Shown here piece after piece: positions 42,679-49,139 of a stretch of DNA of 64,000 nt; the first letter of the stretch is position 1, and every line of letters begins with the position of its first letter. The position numbers were made by a program, and so were the translations under genes. Source of the DNA: Tsukamurella sp040611135 (lineage in GTDB: Bacteria > Actinomycetota > Actinomycetes > Mycobacteriales > Mycobacteriaceae); contig NZ_JBEXNL010000002.1 of assembly GCF_040611135.1 (NCBI RefSeq), forward strand, positions 310,001-374,000, read 5' to 3'. The notes below the pieces were generated by a model. The model was not told where the DNA came from. It saw only the letters and a list, made by a program, of their open reading frames with translations, and ran no database searches.

Positions 42679-43425
42679 TCAGGCTGTGGTGACGATCGTG
42701 ACCTCGGTGGGGGAGGACAGCTCCGCCTGCAGGCCGGCCTTCTCCGCGACCCGCACCACGGCCCGTGCGTCACCGGGCTCGGCGCGGGTGACCACCAGCG
42801 CCCGGGCCAGCAGCCCCTTGTGGTGCTTGTTGAAGTGCGAGACCACGGCGCGTGAGCCGTCGGGCTTCTCGGTGACGACGGTGGCCGTGACCGCCCCCGG
42901 CACCTTCCCGAGCGCCGCGTAGCCGCCCGAGCGCAGGTCGACGACGAGGCCGCGGTCGGCCGCAGCGAGTGCATCGGCCAGCGCGGGCTTCCAGGCAGCC
43001 GCCAGCGTGCCCAGCCCCGGCAGCTTCGATCCCGACGAGAGCCGGTACGCGGGGATCGCGTCCTCGGCGCCGACCACGCCGAACAGCGCCGAGCCCACGG
43101 CTAGGCGGGCGTCCGCCTTCGCGCGCTGCGCCTTCGTCAGCCCGCGGACGTCGAGGGCGTCGTAGAGCACGCCCGTGTACTGCTCGATCGCGGGCCGGGT
43201 GGACGCGGTGCGCAGGGCGCGGTTGCGCTCCAGCTCATCGGTCTGGCCCTCCGACAGGCCCAGCGCGGCGCGGGCGGCACCGTCGTCCTCCGAGAGCGCG
43301 ATGAGGGCGTCGAGGAGGCGCCTGCGGGTGGGCGTCAGCGACGGGAAGGTGAGCGTCTCGAGGTCGAGGGGCGCACCGGAACCGCCACCGGCCTTGGTTT
43401 CGGACGGGGGAAGCAGGATCAGCAC
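42679..43425 (-). CDS. yaaA: YaaA/DUF328 peroxide-stress family protein
   Basis: A 248-residue protein of the YaaA family, which in E. coli lowers free iron and protects DNA during peroxide stress. It begins VLILLPPSETKAGGG, the family N-terminus, and has LERNRALRTASTRPAIEQYTGVLYDALD, PAYRLSSGSKLPGLGTLAAAWK, VVDLRSGGYAALG and the late VSHFNKHHKGLLARAL (KHxxKG motif). The GTG at 43425 is chosen because the family start fits exactly and a -10 element lies 7 bases upstream. It is divergent from proS with only 25 bases between the start codons. Confidence 0.9.
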   Translation of the reverse strand: MLILLPPSETKAGGGSGAPLDLETLTFPSLTPTRRRLLDALIALSEDDGAARAALGLSEGQTDELERNRALRTASTRPAIEQYTGVLYDALDVRGLTKAQRAKADARLAVGSALFGVVGAEDAIPAYRLSSGSKLPGLGTLAAAWKPALADALAAADRGLVVDLRSGGYAALGKVPGAVTATVVTEKPDGSRAVVSHFNKHHKGLLARALVVTRAEPGDARAVVRVAEKAGLQAELSSPTEVTIVTTA

Positions 43426-43432
43426 ACCGGAC

Positions 43433-43442
43433 ACACTAAGCT
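43433..43442. promoter_or_regulatory. overlapping divergent -10 elements of yaaA and proS
   Basis: The ten bases ACACTAAGCT hold TAGTGT on the minus strand (43438-43433), 7 bases before the yaaA GTG, and TAAGCT on the plus strand (43437-43442), 8 bases before the proS GTG. The two hexamers share the central TA. Confidence 0.5.
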
Positions 43443-43450
43443 GTGGCGTC

Positions 43451-45208
43451 GTGATCACCCGATTCTCCCAGCTGTTCCTGCGCACGCTCCGCGACGACCC
43501 CGCGGACGCGGAGGTTCCCAGCCACAAGCTGCTCGTCCGCGCCGGATACGTGCGCCGCATCGCGCCCGGCGTCTACTCCTGGCTGCCGCTGGGCCTGCGG
43601 GTGCTGCGCAACGTCGAGCAGGTCGTCCGCGAGGAGATGAACGCGATCGGCGGCCAGGAGATCCTGCTGCCCGCGCTGCTGCCGCGCGAGCCCTACGAGA
43701 CCACCAACCGGTGGACCGAGTACGGCGACGGCCTGTTCCGCCTGCAGGACCGCAAGGGCGCCGACATGATGCTCGGTCCCACCCACGAGGAGATCTTCGC
43801 CCTCACCGTGAAGGGCGAGTACAACTCGTACAAGGATCTGCCGGTCATCCTGTACCAGATCCAGACCAAGTACCGCGACGAGGAGCGGCCCCGCGCGGGC
43901 ATCCTCCGCGGCCGCGAGTTCGTCATGAAGGACAGCTACAGCTTCGACACCACCGACGAGGGCCTCTCCGAGGCCTACGCCAAGCACCGCGCCGCATACC
44001 AGAAGATCTTCGCGCGCCTGAATGTGGAGCACGTCATCGTCTCCGCCACGTCCGGCGCCATGGGCGGCAGCGCGTCCGAGGAGTTCCTCGCGGTGAGCCC
44101 CGTCGGCGAGGACACCTACGTCCACTCGACCGAGTCGGACTACGCCGCGAACGTCGAGGCCGTCATCACGCCCGCGCCGCCCGCGATCGAACTCGACGGG
44201 CTGCCCGCCGCGCAGGTCTTCGACACCGCGGACACGCCCACCATCGACACGCTCGTCGCCTGGGCCAACGCGGGGGCCGACGGTGCCTCCGTCCTCGGCC
44301 GCGAGGTCGTCGCGGGGGACACGCTCAAGAACGTCATGGTCAAGACCCGCGCCCCCGGCGGCGAGTGGGAGCTGCTCGGCATCGGCGTGCCCGGCGACCG
44401 CGAGGTGGACTTCAAGCGGCTCGAGGCGTCGCTGGAGCCCACCGAGGTCGCGCTGATCGAGGCGGAGGACTTCGCGAAGTACCCGTTCCTCGTCAAGGGT
44501 TACATCGGCCCGAAGGCGCTGTTGGAGAACGAGGTCCGCTACCTGGTCGACCCGCGCGTGGTGACCGGCACCGCCTGGATCACCGGCGCCGACGCGCCCG
44601 GCCAGCACGTGGTGAACCTCACCGCGGGCCGCGACTTCACCCCCGACGGCACCATCGAGGCCGCCGAGGTCCGCGACGGCGACGCCTCGCCCGATGGCCG
44701 GGGTGTGCTGCGGTCCGCGCGCGGCATCGAGATCGGCCACATCTTCCAGCTGGGCCGCAAGTACACCGACGCCTTCGAGGTGGACGTGCTCGGCGAGAAC
44801 GGCAAGCCCGTGCGGCTCACCCAGGGTTCCTACGGCGTCGGTGTCTCGCGGCTCGTCGCCGTCATCGCCGAGCAGCAGCACGACGACAAGGGGCTGCGCT
44901 GGCCCAAGGGCATCGCCCCGTTCGACGTGCACGTCGTGATCGCGAACAAGGACGAGGGCGCCTGGTCGGGCGCGGAGGAGCTGGCCGGCGCGCTCGACGC
45001 CGCGGGCCTGCAGGTGCTCCTCGACGACCGCAAGGCCTCGCCCGGCATCAAGTTCAAGGATTCGGAGCTGGTGGGCGTCCCGACCGTGGTCGTGGTCGGA
45101 CGCGGCTGGGCCGACGGGGTCGTCGAGCTCCGCGACCGCCTCACCGGCGAGTCCCGCGAGATCCCCGTCGCCGACGCCGCCGCGGAGATCACCGCCGCCG
45201 CCCGCTGA
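43451..45208 (+). CDS. proS: prolyl-tRNA synthetase (bacterial type, with editing domain)
   Basis: Charges tRNA-Pro. The 585-residue class II enzyme has the start SQLFLRTLRDDPADAEVPSHKLL, motif 2 region YRDEERPRAGILRGREFVMKD, motif 3 GSYGVGVSRLVAVIAEQQ, and the INS editing insertion (about residues 225-390) that hydrolyses Ala-tRNA-Pro, including GYIGPKAL and the YLVDPRVV stretch. The C-terminal anticodon domain begins near PFDVHVVIAN. The GTG is preceded by a -10 element with no ribosome site, so leaderless initiation is likely. The open frame extends upstream on the same strand without similarity. Confidence 0.96.
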   Translation: MITRFSQLFLRTLRDDPADAEVPSHKLLVRAGYVRRIAPGVYSWLPLGLRVLRNVEQVVREEMNAIGGQEILLPALLPREPYETTNRWTEYGDGLFRLQDRKGADMMLGPTHEEIFALTVKGEYNSYKDLPVILYQIQTKYRDEERPRAGILRGREFVMKDSYSFDTTDEGLSEAYAKHRAAYQKIFARLNVEHVIVSATSGAMGGSASEEFLAVSPVGEDTYVHSTESDYAANVEAVITPAPPAIELDGLPAAQVFDTADTPTIDTLVAWANAGADGASVLGREVVAGDTLKNVMVKTRAPGGEWELLGIGVPGDREVDFKRLEASLEPTEVALIEAEDFAKYPFLVKGYIGPKALLENEVRYLVDPRVVTGTAWITGADAPGQHVVNLTAGRDFTPDGTIEAAEVRDGDASPDGRGVLRSARGIEIGHIFQLGRKYTDAFEVDVLGENGKPVRLTQGSYGVGVSRLVAVIAEQQHDDKGLRWPKGIAPFDVHVVIANKDEGAWSGAEELAGALDAAGLQVLLDDRKASPGIKFKDSELVGVPTVVVVGRGWADGVVELRDRLTGESREIPVADAAAEITAAAR

Positions 45209-45216
45209 CCCGAAGA

Positions 45217-45260
45217 CGCCGCGAGGCCCGCACCCCTCATCGGGCGCGGGCCTCGCGGCG
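45217..45260 (+). terminator. bidirectional terminator between proS and the DUF4190 gene
   Basis: CGCCGCGAGGCCCGC (45217-45231) pairs perfectly with GCGGGCCTCGCGGCG (45246-45260) over 15 bp with a 14-base loop. It lies between two convergent genes and could stop both transcripts; there is no T tract. Confidence 0.75.
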
Positions 45261-45274
45261 TTCGGCCGCGGAGC

Positions 45275-45976
45275 TCAGACGAGCAGGCTCGCCAGGTCGA
45301 GCACGGAGCTCGACGACGACGGTGAGGTCGCGATCGCGACGATCACGATGATCACCACCACCACGAAGATCACGAGGCCGATCGCGCCGGTGATCACGCC
45401 GGCCAGCGCCATGCCGTGACCGCCCTGGCCCGTCTGCTTGGTCTGCTTCATGGCGATGATGCCCATGATCACGCCGACGAGCCCGAAGACGATGCCCCCG
45501 TAGAAGCAGTTCGCGGGGATGGAGATGATGCCGCAGATCATGGCGGCGATCGCGAGGCCGTTGGTCCCGGTGGGCTGCTGGCCGTAGCCGGGCGCGGGAT
45601 AGCCGGGCAGGTTCTGGCCGGGGTACGCGGGGAACCCGGGCTGCTGCCCGAACTGCTGCTGGCCGTAGTCGTTCTGCCCGAACTGTTGCTGGCCGGGGTA
45701 CACCGGCGGGGCGGCGTACGGGTCCGCGTTCGGCGCGGCGTAGGGGTTCGGGGCCGCGTAGGGATCGGCGGGCGGGGCGTACGGGTTCGACGGTGCCGCG
45801 TACGGGTCCGGCTGAGCCGTCGGGTGCACCGTGGTCGCCGCGTCGGGGTCGCCGCCGACGTCCGACGCGGTGTCGCGCTTGGTCAGGTCCGGGCCGGACG
45901 GAGCCGGCTCGGCGGGACGGATCACCGTCGGATCGTAGGTCCCGTCGCCGGGCTGGTGCGGATCACTGGACGTCAT
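45275..45976 (-). CDS. DUF4190 domain membrane protein with PYAAP repeats
   Basis: A 233-residue protein read from the ATG at 45976. The N-terminal 130 residues are disordered and rich in Pro, Tyr, Ala and Gln, with five or so NPYAAP/DPYAAP units and then QFGQ/QPGFPAYPGQ. The C-terminal part has two membrane helices: NGLAIAAMICGIISIPANCFYGG with VFGLVGVIMGIIAMKQTKQ, then MALAGVITGAIGLVIFVVVVIIVIV, the DUF4190 pattern. Function unknown; such proteins are common in actinobacterial membranes. Its start codon is 6 bases after a TACACT -10 element. Confidence 0.8.
   Translation of the reverse strand: MTSSDPHQPGDGTYDPTVIRPAEPAPSGPDLTKRDTASDVGGDPDAATTVHPTAQPDPYAAPSNPYAPPADPYAAPNPYAAPNADPYAAPPVYPGQQQFGQNDYGQQQFGQQPGFPAYPGQNLPGYPAPGYGQQPTGTNGLAIAAMICGIISIPANCFYGGIVFGLVGVIMGIIAMKQTKQTGQGGHGMALAGVITGAIGLVIFVVVVIIVIVAIATSPSSSSSVLDLASLLV
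45713..45813. repeat. tandem PYAAP-coding repeat
   Basis: About five degenerate 15-21-base units coding for NPYAAP, DPYAAP and NPYAPP occur in the first third of the DUF4190 gene (minus strand reading). Confidence 0.7.
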
Positions 45977-45982
45977 CCTGCG

Positions 45983-45988
45983 AGTGTA
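45983..45988 (-). promoter_or_regulatory. -10 element (leaderless) for the DUF4190 gene
   Basis: On the minus strand TACACT lies 6 bases before the ATG at 45976. Confidence 0.4.
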
Positions 45989-46039
45989 AAGGCATCGCAA
46001 CGCGCAGCGCCGTGGCCGAGGACACCGCCGGTAGGAGCG

Positions 46040-46474
46040 TTACGTACGGATCCCCGGGAAGGGGCCGGTCACGGGCGTGACGCCGAGCGCGGCCCGCCAT
46101 CGTGCGCCGCGCACGGCGGCGCCCCCGAGACCGGTCACGCCCAGGTGGCGCACGCCGTCGCCGTCGCCGTGGGTGAGCACGCCGCGGTGGGCGGCGGCGC
46201 TGTCGTCCTCGGCGGCGACCGCCACCTTCGCGGCGCTCACCGGGTCGGTCACGGGCTCGGGCGGGTTGTAGGCGGCCGCGGCGACGGGCACGTCGACGCC
46301 GGCGGCGGCGAGGACCCGGGCCAGGGCGTCGCGCTGGGCGCGGTGTTCCGCCGCGTACGTGGCGATCTCGGCGCGGCGGGTGGGTGCGGCGAAGGCCTCG
46401 ACCAAGCCGTACAGGTACACCGCCGCGTGCTCCGACGTCAGTGCCGCGGCGACCGCCTCCTGCGCGGGCGTCAT
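46040..46474 (-). CDS. ferritin-like DUF4439 protein
   Basis: A 144-residue protein, mostly helical. MTPAQEAVAAALTSEHAAVYLYGL and EIATYAAEHRAQRDALARVLAAAG are the two helix-forming ExxH-type segments of the ferritin-like DUF4439 family, giving possible metal-binding Glu and His residues. The C-terminal AAAYNPPEPVTDPVSAAKVAVAAEDDSAAAHRGVL is typical of the family. Its ATG overlaps the stop of the upstream lipoprotein gene (ATGA at 46474-46471), so the two are translationally coupled and probably act together outside or at the membrane. Function unknown. Confidence 0.8.
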   Translation of the reverse strand: MTPAQEAVAAALTSEHAAVYLYGLVEAFAAPTRRAEIATYAAEHRAQRDALARVLAAAGVDVPVAAAAYNPPEPVTDPVSAAKVAVAAEDDSAAAHRGVLTHGDGDGVRHLGVTGLGGAAVRGARWRAALGVTPVTGPFPGIRT

Positions 46475-46980
46475 CCGAGCACCACCTCGGCGTGCACGCG
46501 GGTGGCCGCGGCGACGGAGCCGAGCAGCGCGGCCTGATAGCCGGACGCCGCGACGGCGGCGTCGCCCGCCTCCCGGGCCGACCGGGCCAGCTGCGCGCGC
46601 AGCGACTGCCGGGTCGCCGGGGCGGGTGCCGCCGCGGTCGACGACGGTGCGGCGGTCACCGACGTGGGTCGCTGCACGTAGCGGGAGAGCTCGTCGGTGA
46701 GGGCGTTCGCGTGCTGGCCGCGCTGGTCGGCGATGAGGCTCAGCTGGGGGCCGGCGGCACCGTCGAGCACGGCGAGTCCGCGCGCGAGGTCGGCGTCGGC
46801 CTGGGCCCGGGAGGCCGCCGCCTGCAGGCGCACGGCCTGCGGATCGTCGGCGCGGTCCTCCGGGGTGGTGCACCCGGCGAGGGCGGCGCCGCCCACGAGG
46901 GCGCCACCGGTGACCAGCGCGGATGTCAGGGCGGTGCGCCGGTCGATGCCGCGGCGCGCGCGAGGGGGTTGGTCGATCAC
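46471..46980 (-). CDS. Tat-type lipoprotein of unknown function
   Basis: A 169-residue protein read from the GTG at 46980. The N-terminus RARRGIDRRTALTSALVTGG and ALVGGAALAGC has twin arginine and a lipobox (LAGC), so it is likely exported by Tat and lipidated. The mature part is a mostly helical Ala/Asp/Glu-rich region with a Pro/Thr/Ala-rich middle and no recognised domain. It is translationally coupled to the DUF4439 gene behind it. The same pairing of an alanine-rich lipoprotein with a ferritin-like protein next to rimP occurs in mycobacteria. Confidence 0.7.
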   Translation of the reverse strand: MIDQPPRARRGIDRRTALTSALVTGGALVGGAALAGCTTPEDRADDPQAVRLQAAASRAQADADLARGLAVLDGAAGPQLSLIADQRGQHANALTDELSRYVQRPTSVTAAPSSTAAAPAPATRQSLRAQLARSAREAGDAAVAASGYQAALLGSVAAATRVHAEVVLG

Positions 46981-47043
46981 GGGCACGAGTCTATGGGTCC
47001 GGCGTACGGCCGACGGCGTGGCGGTCGGCTCGCGCGCCATGAG

Positions 47044-47049
47044 TACACT
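47044..47049 (+). promoter_or_regulatory. possible -10 element for rimP
   Basis: TACACT, 60 bases before the ATG at 47110; the -35 is not clear. The gene itself has a GGGAGG ribosome site, so this would be a leadered transcript. Confidence 0.3.
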
Positions 47050-47109
47050 GGTCGCAGCGTTCGACACCGTGGGCGAGGTGCCCCGGGACAATTTCACAGG
47101 GAGGCGCGT

Positions 47110-47688
47110 ATGGCATACGACGAAGCGGCGGTGAGAGCCGTCATCACGCCCCACCTGGAAGCGGCGGGCCTCGATCTCGAGCAGCTGAAGATCAACAACG
47201 CCGGCCCGAAGTCATCGATCACGGTGGTGGTCGACAGCGACGCCGGCCCCACGCTCGACGGCCTGGCCGTCCTGGCCCGGGCGCTGTCCGCGGCGGTCGA
47301 CGACGCCGACGAGGTCTTCGGTGGCCAGGCGTTCACCCTCGAGGTCACCACGCCGGGCGCGGAGCGCCCGCTCGCCGAGCCCCGTCACTGGCGCCGCGCC
47401 CGCGGCCGTCGAGCCGCGATCGAGCTGCGCGACGGCTCGAACCTGCTGGCCCGCGTCGGAGCTCTCGCGGACGACGGGAGCACGGTCACCGTCGTGCTAC
47501 CCGGGGCGAAGGGCGCCGCCCCGACGACCCGCGAGCTCGCCCTGGACGATGTGGCCGCGGCCGCCGCCCGGGTCGAGTTCCGCAGGCCCGACCCCCAAGA
47601 GATGGAGCTCTCGGGCATCACGCCCGGGCGCGTGGAGTCGGGCGCCGAGCCCGAGGATCTGACCGGCGACGACGCCGACGAGGAATGA
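47110..47688 (+). CDS. rimP: ribosome maturation factor RimP
   Basis: Needed for assembly of the 30S subunit. The 192-residue protein has the N-terminal helix-strand domain (PHLEAAGLDLEQLKINNAGPKSSITVVVDSD) and the C-terminal Sm-like domain with TPGAERPLAEPRHWRRARGRR. The end is an acidic tail, usual in actinobacteria. The ATG follows CAGGGAGGCGCGT. It heads the rimP-nusA-ylxR-infB cluster. Confidence 0.93.
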   Translation: MAYDEAAVRAVITPHLEAAGLDLEQLKINNAGPKSSITVVVDSDAGPTLDGLAVLARALSAAVDDADEVFGGQAFTLEVTTPGAERPLAEPRHWRRARGRRAAIELRDGSNLLARVGALADDGSTVTVVLPGAKGAAPTTRELALDDVAAAAARVEFRRPDPQEMELSGITPGRVESGAEPEDLTGDDADEE

Positions 47689-47695
47689 GGACGAG

Positions 47696-48697
47696 ATGAA
47701 CATCGACATGGCGACCCTGCGGGCCATCGAGGCGGAGAAGGACATCTCCGTCGACACGGTGATCGAGGCCATCCAGGTCGCGCTCCTCACCGCGTACAAG
47801 CACAGCGAGGGGCACGAGCCGCACGCCCGGATCGACGTCGACCGGCGCACCGGCCAGGTCAAGGTGCTGGCGCAGGAGCTCGACGCCGACGGCAATGTCA
47901 TCACCGAGTGGGACGACACCCCCGAGGGCTTCGGCCGCATCGCCGCGGACTCGGCGCGCCAGCTGATCATGCAGCGGCTGCGGGACGCGGAGAACGACCG
48001 CACCTTCGGCGAGTTCGCCGTCTACGAGGGCGAGGTCGTCTCGGGTGTCGTGCAGGCGGACGCCCGCGCCGCCGCGCGCGGTTTCGTCGTGGTCCGGATC
48101 GGCAGCGAGCGCGAGGGCCGCGAGGGTCTGCTGCCGCCGGCCGAGCAGGTGCCGGGGGAGAGCTACGAGCACGGCGACCGGATGAAGTTCTACGTCGTCG
48201 GCGTCAGCCGCGGCCAGCGCGGCACGCAGATCACCCTCTCGCGCACGCACCCGAACCTCGTGAAGAAACTGTTCGCGCTCGAGGTCCCGGAGATCGCCGA
48301 CGGCAGCGTCGAGATCACCTCGGTCGCGCGGGAGGCCGGCCACCGGTCCAAGATCGCCGTCCGCACCTCGGTGCAGGGCCTCAACGCGAAGGGCGCGTGC
48401 ATCGGCCCGATGGGCCAGCGCGTGCGCAACGTGATGAGCGATCTGGAGGGCGAGAAGATCGACATCATCTCCTACGACGACGATCCGGCCGTGTTCGTCG
48501 GCAACGCGCTCTCGCCGTCGTCCGTGGTATCGGTCACAGTGGTCGACGCGAAGGAGAAGGCCGCCCGCGTCGTCGTCCCCGACTTCAAGCTGAGCCTCGC
48601 GATCGGCAAGGAGGGGCAGAACGCCCGTCTCGCCGCCCGCCTGACCGGCTGGCGGATCGACATCCGCTCCGACGCGGAGGGCAGTGGGCCGCAGTGA
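47696..48697 (+). CDS. nusA: transcription termination/antitermination factor NusA
   Basis: Binds RNA polymerase and RNA to control pausing, termination and antitermination. The 333-residue protein has the N-terminal RNA-polymerase-binding domain (1-110), the S1 domain (about 110-190) with YEGEVVSGVVQADARAA, then two KH domains with the conserved ACIGPMGQRVRNVMSDL and LSLAIGKEGQNARLAARLTG loops. As in other actinobacteria it lacks the C-terminal acidic repeats of E. coli. It overlaps ylxR by four bases (GTGA). Confidence 0.96.
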   Translation: MNIDMATLRAIEAEKDISVDTVIEAIQVALLTAYKHSEGHEPHARIDVDRRTGQVKVLAQELDADGNVITEWDDTPEGFGRIAADSARQLIMQRLRDAENDRTFGEFAVYEGEVVSGVVQADARAAARGFVVVRIGSEREGREGLLPPAEQVPGESYEHGDRMKFYVVGVSRGQRGTQITLSRTHPNLVKKLFALEVPEIADGSVEITSVAREAGHRSKIAVRTSVQGLNAKGACIGPMGQRVRNVMSDLEGEKIDIISYDDDPAVFVGNALSPSSVVSVTVVDAKEKAARVVVPDFKLSLAIGKEGQNARLAARLTGWRIDIRSDAEGSGPQ

Positions 48698-48939
48698 GCG
48701 AACCGGTCCGCACCTGCATCGGGTGCCGGGGCCGGGCCGCCGCGGGGGAGCTGATCCGGGTCGTCGCGGTTCCCCGGGCCGACGGTCCGCCGCGCGTCGT
48801 CGTGGACGACCGGCGCCGGCTCCCGGGGCGCGGAGCGTGGCTCCACGACGATGCGCGGTGCCGCGAACTGGCGCGGAAGAAGAACGCGTTCCGCCGGGCG
48901 CTACGGGTTTCGGGTGCACTGGAGGAGTCCCTGGGGTGA
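48694..48939 (+). CDS. ylxR: YlxR family RNA-binding protein
   Basis: An 81-residue basic protein of the YlxR/DUF448 family, which in Bacillus has been linked to the RNase P and nucleoid functions. RTCIGCRGRAAAGELIRVV is the family start with the conserved CxGC and GR; VDDRRRLPGRGAWLHDDARC and LARKKNAFRRALRV complete it. It overlaps the nusA stop (GTGA), the usual nusA-ylxR-infB order. Confidence 0.92.
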   Translation: MSEPVRTCIGCRGRAAAGELIRVVAVPRADGPPRVVVDDRRRLPGRGAWLHDDARCRELARKKNAFRRALRVSGALEESLG

Positions 48940-49139
48940 AACCACTTGCCCCGACGCGCTACTATTGTGAGCGGTCTGAAGGCGGTTGGTCTTTTCCAAG
49001 GCCCACCCACTCGGAGACGAAGGAATCGAGCTGAAGACATGAGCACACCGTGAAGCACCAGCGATGAACGGCAATCGGAGTAACTAACCGAGGTCGGCGG
49101 GACCAGTGACGCCCTCTGACCTCACATTTGAGGAGAAGA

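Noticed and set aside
49128..49139. TTG start of infB
   Set aside because: The codons TTG AGG AGA AGA are the ribosome site itself; the GTG at 49140 gives the standard IF-2 N-terminus.
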